DNA of 64,000 nucleotides from Metallyticus violacea (lineage: Eukaryota; Arthropoda; Insecta; Mantodea; Metallyticidae). The position numbers were made by a program, and so were the translations under genes. Positions 37,063 to 49,773 of this stretch are shown piece by piece (positions within the stretch are counted from its first letter, which is position 1; the number at the start of each line of letters is the position of its first letter). The stretch spans positions 40,988,501 to 41,052,500 of the forward strand of contig CM060840.1 of assembly GCA_030762175.1 (NCBI GenBank), written 5' to 3'. The notes below the pieces were generated by a model. That model did no database searches, was not told where the DNA came from, and saw only the letters and a program-made list of their open reading frames with translations.

Positions 37063-40000
37063 TGAGGAGTTTCGTACACCAAAATACACACATTATGTGA
37101 CCTGAAGCTATGACAATCTGTGTAATTCCGGTTTAACGATGCAGTAACATGATATTGGCAACAACATTGTTTTAACTGAAGAACATCTAATGATCTTAAA
37201 CGTGATTTAAACTTGTTTAACTAGCATTGCAACATTTTAAGTTCCAGGCTGAAATGATGAAATCTGCTGTCAAAGGTGCAAGAATATGTAGTAATAGATA
37301 ACCATCGTAAAAACAATTTCTGTGTGAACATTTGTCCTGCTATTGCAGTGCTATGAACACCAACAACATTGGATGCATGACGGATGTACATAGGTTTGAC
37401 TCGGCAGAAGTTACTTGAAGACGTTATTGACAATGAATACAAACACACACACAGAGTACTGATCAATTAGCAGTATCCTCAGACTAGCCCCTCAACATGG
37501 CGTACTGTAGCATGGGCGGAGATAAAGTCGGGATAGCAATGAAAACTAAAGCAAACACCACTGTAGCTGTAACCTCTGGTTCCCCATGTGATGTAGTTTG
37601 TAGCAGTTCTTCCCATTAACCTTCATACATTCAATCATGACAGGGTAAGGAAAACATTCTTCAATGTCTCCGCAGGAAAATATTGCAAGGCCTTCGCAAC
37701 GATAACAAAAGTTCATCTACTGTCATTCGTTGAATCTGAGAGACCGTATGACAAATTTCTGTTCTTTCTTTCATCATATCTCTCTTTGCAAGGCACCATT
37801 ACTGCTGACAAGAAGCAGGTGATCACCTCCAACGTTCTTCATTTCTCCCATTGTTTGAATACTGCGCTCCTCTTGTCACAAACTGCACAGTAGTATTTCG
37901 TTGTACGTCGACAAATCTTCAGATTCGTGAAATAGCCACTGCAATGCTAGACCTGAACATGCAAATGGATGAGAACTCTGAATACTTTACCCAAAGTTCT
38001 AAGCACATTTCATATGTTCTGTGACTTCTCTAGTTCAATGTTCTGTTCGTACCTCTTTCATTTAAAGCATTAAGGTCATTCGAAAAAGGAGACTTATCAT
38101 TTGGGACAGAGATAATATAAAACTGAAAGTGCAGTTTGAAAATGATAGCTGAAAAGCTGTAAGTTTTGAAAATTTTTCTTTAGTTCTTGTGATAGGGGTA
38201 CATAAAATTTGTTGTTTCTTGAGTAAATGGAAAGTAGAGATAAGAAACTCCACTGCATTATAAAGTTCATAATGAGAAAGTGCGTTAACATCAAATTGAA
38301 AAATAAAAATTGCTGTAAATTTATTCTTTTGAAAACTAAATGTCTCAAAATCTGTTATGCGAAACTGAAAGAAGCAATATTTATTAGCCGTAAATTAGAT
38401 CACTAATGGTTTATAAAAAGAAGATTAACCAGAGAAAGCAGTCCGCAATTACTGTTATTTTCGGAAACCAAGAAGCAGAGAATGCTGGATGATCTTTTGA
38501 AGTCACTGGGAGAGAAAAATTTAATATACGCTTGTTGGCTCGGACTTACACTTATTTCCAGAAAATCTTATACTGTCAGTGATGAACATTGAAAAGTTTC
38601 CTAAGCACATTTTTGCATCAGAAAAAAAGACTAGAAAATATATTAAGTTCCATAATGCTGACCGCTTGTTGCGGAATAAGTGAGAAAGAAATTGCACAAC
38701 AATTAATATTGCATCTTTTTAGGTATGCCAGAATCTGAAGAGTATCTATCATTTAGCGCTAATTGTTTAATTCTTTAAATTTCTAATGTGTGTCAAACAA
38801 AATACTGTCTGATGGGGAAAAGTTAAATGTACATTCTCATTCTGTATAAAAATAAGTTTGCTTTCAAACACTAATGAACCTGAGCCTGAATGCAAGCAGT
38901 ATTTTCTAATTATATCGTAGCTGCCAAACGCGTTCGCTCATGATAATATACCCAAACTTCCATAGGAGAATGCAGCATGCCATAAGATGACAATGGACTC
39001 GTGATCTTGCCTTAGTCACACATTTCCCTTCATCTTAATCATTATGAGCATGTTTGGGATTCCTTGCATAAAGCACTTTGCATTCTGGAGCAAACTTGAA
39101 TTAGAGGATGCTTGTGGTATACATGGATGGAAGTAAATACCTCGAGACTGCTAACAAAGATCGGCAGCTTCAATATCAAGCCGCGCAAAAGTTGTATGAA
39201 AAAAGCTATAATTCTCAAATTCTGTCCCATGTTACGTTCATATCGAATATTTCCGAAGAAAAAATTTCAGCCATCTCCAATACAGCAAAGATCAGGATTT
39301 TCTAAAATAATAGATAGAAATTAATTTCTATGGATACAATGTTCAAAGTAATCACAACTACCTTAGGTAGGGTGTCATTCTGAAACTCTACATAGAAGTT
39401 CAATTCCATTTTAATAAGGTTGCCTGGACATAGCTGTTTTTCCGACTCTATAAAGACAAATGCTATCCTAATCTTGAGTTTTTTCTTGGATACTTAGGCG
39501 AAGTTGGAACATATATTTCCTTCCCTCAAATTTGCATCTCTCCCATTTGCGGTTGTAGGATGATCATTCCTCACAAAAACAAAGTAGTTTAGACATAAGA
39601 AGAGCAGAAAAAGAGCTGTAACAAAGGAATAAACTAATTCTGGACCCACGTTCATGTAACATACTTTAGTCCTCAACATGATAGGAATGTGCTCCTAATG
39701 TTTTAGAAATATTTATTATATTCTGTATACATATCTTCATCACAATTACTTCAATATCTATAAGAGGCAATAGGTCACTGTTTGTACAATATAGACTCCA
39801 CAGTTTACGCTTATTACACTTCTTTTTATTAATACGCTTTTGAAAACACTTTATTTTTCCTAATCCGAAGTAGCAATTAGCACTGTTCGCACACAATGCT
39901 AACCATTTGTGTTTTACTTTGTTTTCCTGTAAGGTCCCTAGAATGTGGCTGGATAATATATCTGGCATTCAAATCCCCAATTCTTTAATTTCTAAAATGT

Positions 40001-42000
40001 TCGCTGTTAATTATCGAGATTGCTTTAGATAAGACATCATTTAATACTTTCATGAATAGAACAATAAGTACATAGACACACAGTTTACCGACTCCAGACC
40101 AGAAGAAAAAGTACTTGCCATTTGTTACAGTAGCTTGAGATTTTGTGCTTGCATATGCATACTGTGGTTCATAACACCTTTTAACTAATTAGTGATTCAA
40201 AAGGAGTGATTTTGTACTACACATATGTGAAAGTGCCTTCTATAGCTGCTAAATTACATTGACTATTATTGAATGCCATTTTATGAAAAATGAAGAAATT
40301 TGATTGCTAAAGCTAGTAGCCACAATATTTGCTTATTTGTACTGAACAGTTTTTAAATATAGAACAATATTTGTCCTCTAACTATGAGTTGCAGAAAATT
40401 TAAACTTAATTTCATACAATAAAGATCTTATTGGGACATTTTCTTAATAAATGGATTTTTTTAGAGTTTTTATTAGACATACATTTCCTCTTCGGTATTT
40501 TTATCTCAGAAACGCAAAGTAGAGCTACCTGACCAACTGACATTAAACAACATCAACAAAAATAAATACAATAGAATACTTTATGCTTTGTACCTGATGG
40601 GTGATTAATCGAGATCTGCCCCAGGCACACACTGATTGTTAGGCAATACATAATTTGTCGCGCAGACTTTTTGATTTACTATAAAGTTGTGTGTATGCTA
40701 AAATCAAACAAGGATTTAGCCATTTTAAAGTATTTATTGAACAGCTATGGAAAAAAAAAGCAAAAAATGCCGTATATTACGAAGAAATAAACAATTTAAG
40801 CAGCATTAATTGCATGAAGGAATTAAATTAGCAAGGAATTTTAACTTAAAACATTTTAAATATGTTCCATGTACACAGAGCATGTGCTTGAAAAGCTTCC
40901 ACAATTAAAGACAAACTGCTCCGCTGAATATTAAATATATTGACTTTCCTTATTAATTAAACGACAAACAAAACCAAGACAACAGCAATCTTTGTCCCAG
41001 CACAGTTCGTGAACATTTTATCTCAAAATCAGGCATCAACCTTATTTTTAATTTACTTTTCAAGCAAAGCATTTTAAGAAAAATACATAAAATAAACACC
41101 AAACCTGGAGGCGCCATATAGGGAAGTAGTTATATTTAAAATTTCTAATGACTATAAGGGACTTCTTTCCTACCAGCCCGAAATCAAAGCGAATACTCAG
41201 GACGAAGTATAGTGGCGGAGTTACTCGAACTGTCAGTCAAGCCAGTAACTGACAGGCTAGATAAATGGCAGCCTGTGTGCATCTGTTGCGTTCCTACCGG
41301 TATATTGGGCTTTACCCCAGGGTAGGTTGCTTTTTGTAGGATGATTTTGTGGATTTAGGGTGGGAGGCAGTGTTCGAACTCCTCCGTGGAAGGAATGGAC
41401 TTGAACTGTCCGCAGCAACCAAGGCTATAACCCTCAGAGGGCCTATAGTAGCCAATCAGATAACATTTCACATGACGCCAGAACGCTCATATAAGCATCC
41501 TAGAAAATGAACGAAGAAATATCGTCTTAGAGTGTTATGCAGTCAGCCAGTAATGAGGGACTTCCAATTTTAATGGTTAAATTTCAATCATAGGCTGTCT
41601 AAGAAAGACTATAAACAAAAATACTGTATACTGCTTGTGTATTAAAATTTAATATAAATCCAGAAAGATAAATTTTGTGAAATACGCATCCAAAACTTCA
41701 ATGCTAAACAAATATAGCACTACTTATGCGTGATGGAATTAATTCATGGCGGTACTGGTATCATGCTTTGTGCTCCCGCGTATATTTCATCACCTTTTAT
41801 ATTCTGATTGGCCAAGTTTGTTATGGGATACGGATGAGTTTCTAAAGGAATAGAGACAGTGAAAGCGAAAATAAAAACAAGGGAAAATAAGGAGGCACAT
41901 GTCAAAAATACTCGTCGTCTACAGGATTATCATTTAAACTAAGATAAAAATCAGTTCACCGCCTTGTGCAGCGGCAAGAGTTGTGAAGTATGATGGTAGT
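37063..42000. other. AT-rich DNA, no gene recognised
   Basis: Many open frames of 60-100 codons (for example 37466-37221 minus, 38348-38097 minus, 39968-39666 minus), all unrecognised. A GC-richer patch at about 41270-41460 with TGTTCGAACTCCTCCGTGG has no tRNA-like fold I could complete. No repeats named. Confidence 0.4.
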
Positions 42001-42057
42001 TAAGATGAACGTGTATGAGGCGAGGAAGCTCTCCCCCCTCCTCCGCCTTTGACTCTA

Positions 42058-42426
42058 ATGCCAGCCCTTTGGGGCATGGCTGACAGCCCAAACGAGCGAC
42101 CGTCGGACCGCCTAGTTTTACGTGATGGAGTTCAAGGAGGGAGGAGGAAAATTAATAGACGGTTTTTTATAAGAAGAAGGAATGATAACGAGCTTATTCC
42201 CAAGCCATTGACATCTGAAATTACCACTTCCCCTTCTATTCGCACTTCTTCCCTCTCCCTTCCTCCGGTGCACTGTCAAGGCGAGAAAAGTCAGTTAGGT
42301 AAGGTAGAACAAAACCTGCCTTCCATTGATGCTACAGGACTTCCTGAACTTCCGACTGAAAGAGAAAACGCTCAAGGCGTTTTCAAACAGATAAGACTTT
42401 CTTGTAGGAATAGGACAAGATGTTAA
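42058..42426 (+). CDS. Unrecognised open frame of 122 codons in a GC-richer patch
   Basis: The longest balanced open frame of the window, from ATG at 42058 to TAA at 42424-42426, in sequence clearly richer in GC than its flanks. The N-terminal third is basic (GGRRKINRRFFIRRR), the middle is rich in Ser, Thr and Pro (TSEITTSPSIRTSSLSLPP), and the C-terminus is polar. That is a disordered-protein composition, with no domain, signal peptide or membrane segment. The AGGTAAGG string at 42297-42304 could be a splice donor. It could be an exon, a mobile-element fragment or chance. Confidence 0.3.
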   Translation: MPALWGMADSPNERPSDRLVLRDGVQGGRRKINRRFFIRRRNDNELIPKPLTSEITTSPSIRTSSLSLPPVHCQGEKSQLGKVEQNLPSIDATGLPELPTERENAQGVFKQIRLSCRNRTRC

Positions 42427-42985
42427 TTAGATTCTAGTCCACCGTAAGGAATGCTTTTGAAAGTCACTAAATAGACATCAAACGGGACATTAATTTCGGC
42501 ATTTGATAACAACAATAGAAGTTAAAGCTCCCTACTAATACTTATTTCAGGTAATAATAAATTTTAGTACTAAGAGGATTTAATGGGATTTAACTACTTA
42601 AGTCTAATTAATTGTTCCAAAAGTTTTTAATTTGGTATTTTCATTATCCTAAAATCTTCTCCTTTCGCAGCGAGAGGATTGCATTTCATATACTTCAGGG
42701 TTGGGTTGATAATTATATTTCAATTATAGTTACAGAGTTGGATAAAATAAGATAAAACACTTCAAAGATATCGAAAATTTAATTAAAGGCTAAACATTGC
42801 TAAATGGCTGTATGCTCGTTATGAATATGGCTTTAAAATGAACTTTTGCCTCTGCCTTTAAACGATAACATGGTTATTAAACAAGGAAAAGCGCTAATGC
42901 CTTTTAAGCCTCAAAGTTAATTGGATAACGCTACATAAGCTCTAATCAAAGTTACAATCAAACATTACAGAATTATACTGAACGA
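42427..42985. other. AT-rich DNA, no feature recognised
   Basis: Nothing recognised. Confidence 0.45.
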
Positions 42986-43095
42986 TTTAAAGGATGGCGA
43001 TCGAGCAAGCGGCGCTTTCACTATGGGTCAACACGTTGCTAGTTGCCGGCTATGGCTGCCGTTTAGTGACGGTGATACACCAAGCTTTAAAGGAT
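42986..43095. repeat. 10-base direct repeats around a 90-base GC-rich insert
   Basis: TTTAAAGGAT occurs at 42986-42995 and, exactly 100 bases on, at 43086-43095. The 90 bases between (GGCGATCGAGCAAGCGGCGC ... GACGGTGATACACCAAGC) are much richer in GC than either flank. That is the appearance of an inserted fragment with a target-site duplication. I could not find inverted termini or a tRNA fold in it. A 17-base A run at 43109-43125 lies just downstream. Confidence 0.6.
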
Positions 43096-43125
43096 TCCTT
43101 AAACGTTTAAAAAAAAAAAAAAAAA

Positions 43126-45760
43126 CTTCTTGAGAAAATATCTGCTAACTTATTTTATGAAAGATGCTGAAACTACTGAATTTGTTTAATATTGCCTCAG
43201 TTTTAAACTATCACAGGGTAAAATCAGAAAGATTAGATCAAAGGCCAAACTTCTCTCTGCTTACTTGAACAATTTCCTAATCATTCACGGAAATACTGGC
43301 TACGTCTACATAGTCCAAGGCAGAAGTGTGAAACAAGGGAAAATATCATATTCGGGCACTTTTGGGCATTAGCTGTTCTTTTATAAACATTGAGCCTATG
43401 AATTGCTGAGAAAGCATGTCATATAAATATAGAGAACAATAATAAAAATAATAACAATCAGAACTCCAAAGATATGGAGCGAGATCTCGTCCTAGAGGAA
43501 AATAATGTTTGGGCCTCTTTCTCCATCATGCGCATACTTATAAAACCTGTGCCTAAGTTCAGGATCACCCTGTTGCAGTTCTTGCGTCACAGCTTTAACA
43601 TTTTTATAGCTGTTTACCAAAAGTTGTTCGTTGTAAAAGACGACGATAGAATTTTATAAGCAACAGATAGAAGCATGTATAGTTTCTTACGAGAACCTTA
43701 CGCTTAATTTTTCGGTTATTTAGTAGAAGATCCTTCCGTCTCTTAAAATGTATTATAAAACTCAAGGATCTCTGTGTAATTTGAAATTAAAATACCGGAT
43801 AAATCAAAGATAAACGCTTTATCCTACATAAAAATATGTTAATCATAGCATGATTTGTGGTTACATACAAGAAGTTAATTCACTAAAATATCATTACTAT
43901 CAGTACAACCGTGCATGATGAAATGATTGTCATAAATTACTTAACATACTTTCTATTTAACACTGCCTAAATACCATAATACCTGCACTGGTTGGTTTTG
44001 ATGGAATTCAAATCAGATGGGGTCTAAAATCATACCGATAGTCTACCTGGTTTATATGCTAGAATGTTTATTCTTCGAAAGTTTTCAATGGCTACTGGGC
44101 CAAATATTTCCTCTGGGATAATGGATCTCTTTTCTATAAGAGCATTAGTTATCATGTTCAAAACTGTATAATATATTAAGTTGCGCAGCTTTCTCCGAAC
44201 GGACATTATCCTAGGATATGAGCAGACGTTTTGGGCTCTTTATGGCGTCACCCGAGATCTCCGCAAACAGTTCGAACTGATGCAACGTTCCATTCAGAGC
44301 ATGATAGGCCCCGATGATTTTATACCCATATTTTTACTGCGGTATATTCTTTATAAAGGAACACTCTATTACCCTTTTGAGGTCGAGTACACTGCTTAAT
44401 TTAATGAAGATCGAAATGAATTGAATTTTCGTAACCGTAACAAAATAATTCTATATAAGGAAAGGTTTAATATTAGTACTTAGATTATTTCTCTGTATAT
44501 ATAGCTTGTGGTCACCTTACTTAGACTTCCTCTCAGGAAAAAAGGTGACATACTTCCTGTTAAAAAATGAAGCTGATTTGACACTATTGGTTAACAAAAC
44601 CCTCAAAGTGCAACACAATATTCAGGTTTGTTTTAAAAACATATCTTAATTTTTAGTGTAAATCCTATAGTGAACTATTGCTATTTATCTGCATATCATC
44701 TCTCTGAAACTAATGTTTATGAAAGTAATACAATTAAAGCTGTCTTCCAAAGAATGATAGCAGTTGAAACTAATAAATATAAATAAAATAAAAAATAATA
44801 TATTTTGAATTAAAAATCCTATTTTTTTATTAATATTCATCTGACATGATTAATTGATGAGTAAGCTAAAATTTTTCGTAAAGATGTTTGGTTAAAACTA
44901 AAGAGTGCTGTTGATCATTTATAAGAAAGGTGTCATATTTAATTCCTTTATATAAAATGACCCATAAGAAACACATTTGAAAAATTGTCTTTTAATCTGC
45001 AAATTGTTTTACTTGGTAAGTATAAAATATTCTTGTTCTAAAACTAAAGTTCAAATCGGAGCTCAATTACTTGCAGAGTATATTGCCATCTGATCTTACA
45101 AAAATTCAGTATCTCATTAACAGGAATACTGCTATACCTCTAAAATAGCACAGAAACCGAAGATTTATAACGGAATGAAAAAACAAAAAAATATAATTGA
45201 AAAATAAAATGTTTAAATATGACCACAATTCTCATTTTTAAAACTAAAATTAGTAGAATGTCGATTCCTAATGTATTAAATTATAAACATTACACAAGAC
45301 AGAAAGCATTAATCAATTAATTAATTAATCAAGTGTGAGTAAAGGATGTCCTTTATGGCTAACTTGTTAATATATTGACACAGCAATTAGGCAGCGACAA
45401 AATTTACTAAGAAAAAGTTTAAAGGAGAAAATCTTATTCTTTTTGATCAGAAAAAAAATTACAGAAAGCAACATATGCGTTAAATAAAATTATGGAAAAT
45501 TAAAATTTTAAAATATCTAGGTTAAAATCCATAATCCATAATTATGGGATAATATTTTTATTTAGAACAAAAATAATGCGAAATGGAAATTAATAAGTTA
45601 AAGAAATGGCAGCTATATTTTTACATAAAGCTCGTATCACCTGGTTTAAATCTTACGTATTAATTTTTTCCTCCCACACTCTCATTTCTATTTTCATCTG
45701 TTTCCATGCATAACGTTACCTTCAATACTCAATATTTACTTTTATCACCTTCACTTGTCT
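43126..45760. other. AT-rich DNA with a few unrecognised open frames
   Basis: The open frame ending at 44399 (from about 44181, no ATG at its start) contains YEQTFWALYGVTRDLRKQFE and SMIGPDDFIPIFLL, protein-like and possibly an exon, but I do not recognise it. Another at 43474-43659 is also unrecognised. The rest is AT-rich. Confidence 0.35.
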
Positions 45761-45903
45761 AGCTTCTTGCCATAGAAATACTCCAGTAGTTCGAAATATA
45801 GCAATTTCAAGTGTGACTTTATCAAGTGTTTTATCCTTATCTACTTCTATTATTACTCTTAATTTGTTACATTGTTAATAGTGTTTCTTTATTTTTACTT
45901 TTT

Positions 45904-45906
<3 letters not shown>
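45761..45906 (+). repeat. Dispersed repeat of unknown class with TA tail, single copy
   Basis: The sequence AGCTTCTTGCCATAGAAATA, CTCCAGTAGTTCGAAATATA, GCAATTTCAAGTGTGACTTT, then GTGTTTTATCCTTATCTACT and an ATT/ACT-rich end leading into a TA tract is closely repeated three more times at 56.8-57.5 kb, once inverted. The ~145-base body plus a dinucleotide tail suggests a 5'-truncated retroposon 3' end, but no coding part is present, so class is unknown. Confidence 0.75.

Positions 45907-45953
<47 letters not shown>
45907..45953. repeat. (TA)n microsatellite
   Basis: About 23 TA units at the 3' end of the preceding repeat. Confidence 0.95.
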
Positions 45954-45956
<3 letters not shown>

Positions 45957-46453
45957 GCATGGCGCAAAAATTGTGATGTTAAAAGTTTTAAATAAATTAT
46001 ATAACGCATTTAGAGGATTTCTAGATAAGGAACACTGCGGATATCGGGAAATTAGAGCTTATGTCAAATTGTGATGAAGATTATCAGGAAGTTTATCCAT
46101 GTTAAGTATTATCCTCTGCGATGCCTTCTTTCTGAGCTGCAGTGAATTCATCATGTAAAAGATAGCCAACATAATGAAAATAATTATAAGCTATTATCGG
46201 GAGGTTTATGTTTTCTGCACCGAATGTATTGTACTTGAAACATATCCCTGTACATATCATTGGGCCGATTTTGCGTTTTTAGAAGGTAAACTGGGACATC
46301 ACAGGCTGACAAAAATAAAGTTCGCTGGGGTAACTTTTTAACTTAAATCTAACCTAGAGAATGTAAATTCCCAACAATGTTAAAAATAGCCTCTAGGTTA
46401 GGTCTATATTAGTCGACGGTCGTTGCAATAACGAATATTTAGTTGTTTGGTTT
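45954..46453. other. AT-rich DNA, no feature recognised
   Basis: Contains isolated AGGTTAGGTC (46396-46405), resembling a worn telomere-type unit; otherwise nothing. Confidence 0.4.
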
Positions 46454-46474
46454 GGTTAGGTTAGGTTAGGTTAG
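46454..46474 (+). repeat. Interstitial TTAGG telomere-type repeat
   Basis: GG followed by three TTAGG units and TTAG. TTAGG is the ancestral arthropod telomere unit. Short internal runs are frequent in insects, so this does not mark a chromosome end. Confidence 0.85.
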
Positions 46475-46674
46475 CAGTTTACTTAAATTATCGTGTTAGT
46501 ATTCGCCCTTATGCTTCTTTATTTTAGATTTATCACGTTAGTGTTCATCAGTTTGCTTTTCTTGTTTACCATTACGATTATTAGCTGTTATGCTATAGTT
46601 ATTTTTTGTCGCATAACTTTTCTCTTTCGTACGATTTTTATGCTAATCTTTGATGATCCGTTATTAATATTAAT

Positions 46675-46722
46675 AATGTTATTATTGTTGTTGTTGTTAT
46701 TATTATTATTATTATTATTTAT
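46675..46722. repeat. TTA/TTG compound trinucleotide tract
   Basis: TTA units, then four TTG, then about seven TTA. The hydrophobic open frame across 46493-46771 comes from this T-rich composition. Confidence 0.9.
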
Positions 46723-47617
46723 ATTTGATGTATGTTTCTTCCTATTCATTAAATGTATAATTTTCTTATGAACTTTTAACTATTATTACCGTACTTCTCC
46801 TGGTTTTATTCACATTTTAACCCCATTAGTATGTTGTTTACATCTCTTGCGGTGGCATGATGTACTTCATTTTTGTTAAAGAGTAAACACATAGAACATT
46901 GGGTATATCAACGCATCAGTTCCTTATAATAAATTATTGATCTAAAATTTCAGATAAATTTAAATATAACATATAAACATAATTATGATTAGGCTACTAT
47001 AGGAACAGAAATTTCGTATGCATTTTTCACCACGTGCTTCGACATAATGATTGGTACATTCTGGTTTATAATTGTGTTTTGCTGTTTAGGTCACATTATC
47101 TAATATCCGAGAAAACAGAACAGAGCTCAGTTGAATGTGAAAACCAAAGTGATTAGTCTGAATTCTACAGGTATTTTGAAAATTACTGAAGGCAGTGATC
47201 CTTGCTGAGGTTATATTCACGTTTTATTTTAAAGGAATCACATAATGATTGACATGAACGAAGATGAAAAAGTTTCAACGGAAATGAACTTACCACAAAG
47301 TTGCTGATTAAATCCATTTCTTTATCCGTTTATTTTGCATGTAATTTACGGATCTGAAACAAAGAAAGGAAAGTCAAGTAATTAAACACTAGGCTTGTGA
47401 AAGGTAATGCAACTAGTAGAAAAACAATAAACTCGGAGACATATTTGGCAGTTTCTGCTCTAAAACGGCGCGTTTCCACTGCACATAGACTACAGAATGG
47501 CCTTAATCTTAAATGGAACAGTAATGAGTGATAATATTTATATGTGCCCCACTTTTGAAGCAAAGTCTACCTAGATTTTCCGGTGAAATTTAACTCCGCA
47601 AATTCCTGACGGGAAGT
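46723..47617. other. AT-rich DNA, no feature recognised
   Basis: Nothing recognised. The minus-strand open frame at 47563-47330 is unassigned. Confidence 0.4.
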
Positions 47618-47900
47618 GTGTACTGTTCGCAAACCAATGCAGGATTTTCTTGGCTTCATGCAATGGACGAGTACGTGTCTGGAGACGTTCTAGAGAGCTT
47701 TACTACCCACTTCACTAACATGCTGGACGTTGACAAATTTGATCTCAGTCATGGTCTGGCGTGGAATCAGCTTAGAGAGCAAAATATAACCCGCCCAACA
47801 TCCCAAGCCGGCTCAGTCCAGTTTACTATATTGAGAACGTGCTGAAACAGTATAATTTACAAATGCTGACTTTTTGTTGCTGCATGACAGTGTAAATTAG
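47618..47900 (+). pseudogene. Fossil Tc1-type transposase, frameshifted
   Basis: Three family blocks occur in the right order on the plus strand but in two frames. FLASCNGRVRVWRRSRE (NGRVRVWRR at 47662-47688) matches the Tc1 block DGRVRVWRRRGERY. VMVWRGISLESK (47748-47771 for VMVWRGIS) matches GGSVMVWGGIS-x-EGR. DFLLLHD (47868-47888) matches the FLLMHDNARPHTA block, with the second catalytic Asp still encoded. A frameshift lies between the first and second blocks, and stops follow. The rest of the protein (SPDLNPIE and C-terminus) was not found. No terminal repeats seen. Confidence 0.62.
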
Positions 47901-49763
47901 TGAAATAGGAATATTAAAAGAGCAGAGGCAAGGTGCTCTAATCTCTCTCGTATTTCATCTACAATCCTATGACGACTGTTTTTCACATTCTGTACCTTGG
48001 TGAAAATTGCTCTTTTGCGCAAAAAAATTCAAAGTAACCGATCTTATAGCTCTTTCTCTGTTATGAACGACTTAACATATCCAAATTACAATTTAGATTT
48101 TTATAGTGTGTTTGCATAATGCCGCTATTTTCGAAATATTACCCGTTATTAAGTGTTTAACACAAGGGAAAGATGTTAATTTAACATGAAGTTTAACGCG
48201 TTTCTAAAGTTAATATTGGTTGATGAAACAGAATTTTTGTTAAATCCACCGCTGCTTCTGTCATTTGATAATTGGATGACGCTATATTTTGTTCACCTAG
48301 AAAATGTTCTGGGCTGCTATTGCAGCTAGTTACTCTAAATTTTAATATTTACGATATGAACATAAAAGAGTCCATCAGCTTAGAGTTGTAAACATTCACT
48401 CCAGTATTTCTTTAAATAAAATAAGAGCGCACATGTCTTTTCTAATACCACGAACTAGTTAATAGACACACTTCTTTACAGTTTTCATGCACATAACCTA
48501 TTTGAAACATACAAAGAACTAAGAACTTCTTTTTGAAAAGCATACCTATGTAGATATTTTGAACAGCATAGGAGTTGCAAAATCCATACCATTGATGTTC
48601 ATAGTTACTGTCTTTCAGACAGCAATAATTTAAATTGCCTAGGGGAAGTTTTCTTTCACCTTTCTTAGCATTACCCGGTTGTGGACACGCTAACTAAATC
48701 ACACCACCGCATTAGCCGGTAGTTTATGTACGTTTCTTATTGAAGACACGGGTTTGTGAGGTTATATAGTAAACCATGTGTTTACTGTTGTCTTTTTGCT
48801 TTAACATGGTCTCAAAGTGAACTTAGTTAACAATTATGGTATAAAGGCTGGGGTTTTCCCCTAGCCTTCAGCATGCAGTGCATCAAGGTGTAATTTACCT
48901 TGTCCTTTTATTTATTTTTTGTGCGTGTGTGCATCTGTTGATGGACCATTTGTTTCAGCTTTAATGAAAGTATTTCGATGTAGAGCCTGGGGACACAGAT
49001 GCATGGTAAAAAACCACATTGAATTACTTCAGCCAGAAACAGAATATTTGTGTTTCGGAGAGGCGTGTCATTTCTCTTTAATCCTATGCAGCACTATTGT
49101 ACGCTTTATAAAAAGATGACAAGAAATGTGCTTGTTCAAAATTTCATTATATACCCGTTGTAATTTTGAGAGCAGCGTGTTTTGTTTTTTGCTCCATTTG
49201 GTATTATTGTGTAGCATGAAGCCCTTAGGCTTTGATATCGGAATTGGTAGAAAAGCAATTACATCTTATTAGAAAAATACCAAAGGGAATATAAAATGAA
49301 GTTATATTTCAGAGATCTGATTTGCTGTAGTAAATACATTTCATATGCTTATTCTTGGAAAGTTGTTACCTCTGTTTGCAGATCATATCTACAAATGACC
49401 GCGGCTTCTTTTCATTTTCTTATAAATGTTCTAGTTTATTAGCAATATTAGCCTATATTATATAAAACTTAAAATGTGTATCTAAAAATGGGACCTCATG
49501 TTGCTATATTATAAATTAATTACTGTTTACGTCATATTTTGCTTCATTTGTTTCCACTGTATTACCGTTAATGTGTCGTTAGGATATTCCATATCTATTA
49601 ATATGGAGAACTATGTTAAATTTCCCTTGTTGTATTTAATATATTTTTTTAATAATTTCTGTTTTTTCAAAATAAATATTAATGCATCTTAGAAGAATCT
49701 ATTAAAGAGTCTTTAACTAGTGGTGCAGTTAGTCCACTTTATCATTTTTATATTTTTTACAGT
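47901..49763. other. AT-rich DNA, no feature recognised
   Basis: No gene named. The open frame at 48919-49119 (plus, 66 codons, starting with an in-frame GTGCGTGTGTGC-rich stretch) is unrecognised. Confidence 0.4.
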
Positions 49764-49773
49764 CACCATTGTC

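Noticed and set aside
41270..41460. tRNA-like or SINE element around TGTTCGAACTCC
   Set aside because: No A box at the right distance and no second copy in the window.
46454..46474. Chromosome end
   Set aside because: Only about four TTAGG units, inside ordinary sequence on both sides.
45826..46771. Hydrophobic membrane-protein frames (Tyr-Ile and Leu rich)
   Set aside because: They read through the TA and TTA/TTG microsatellites and T-rich DNA; no real domain is seen.
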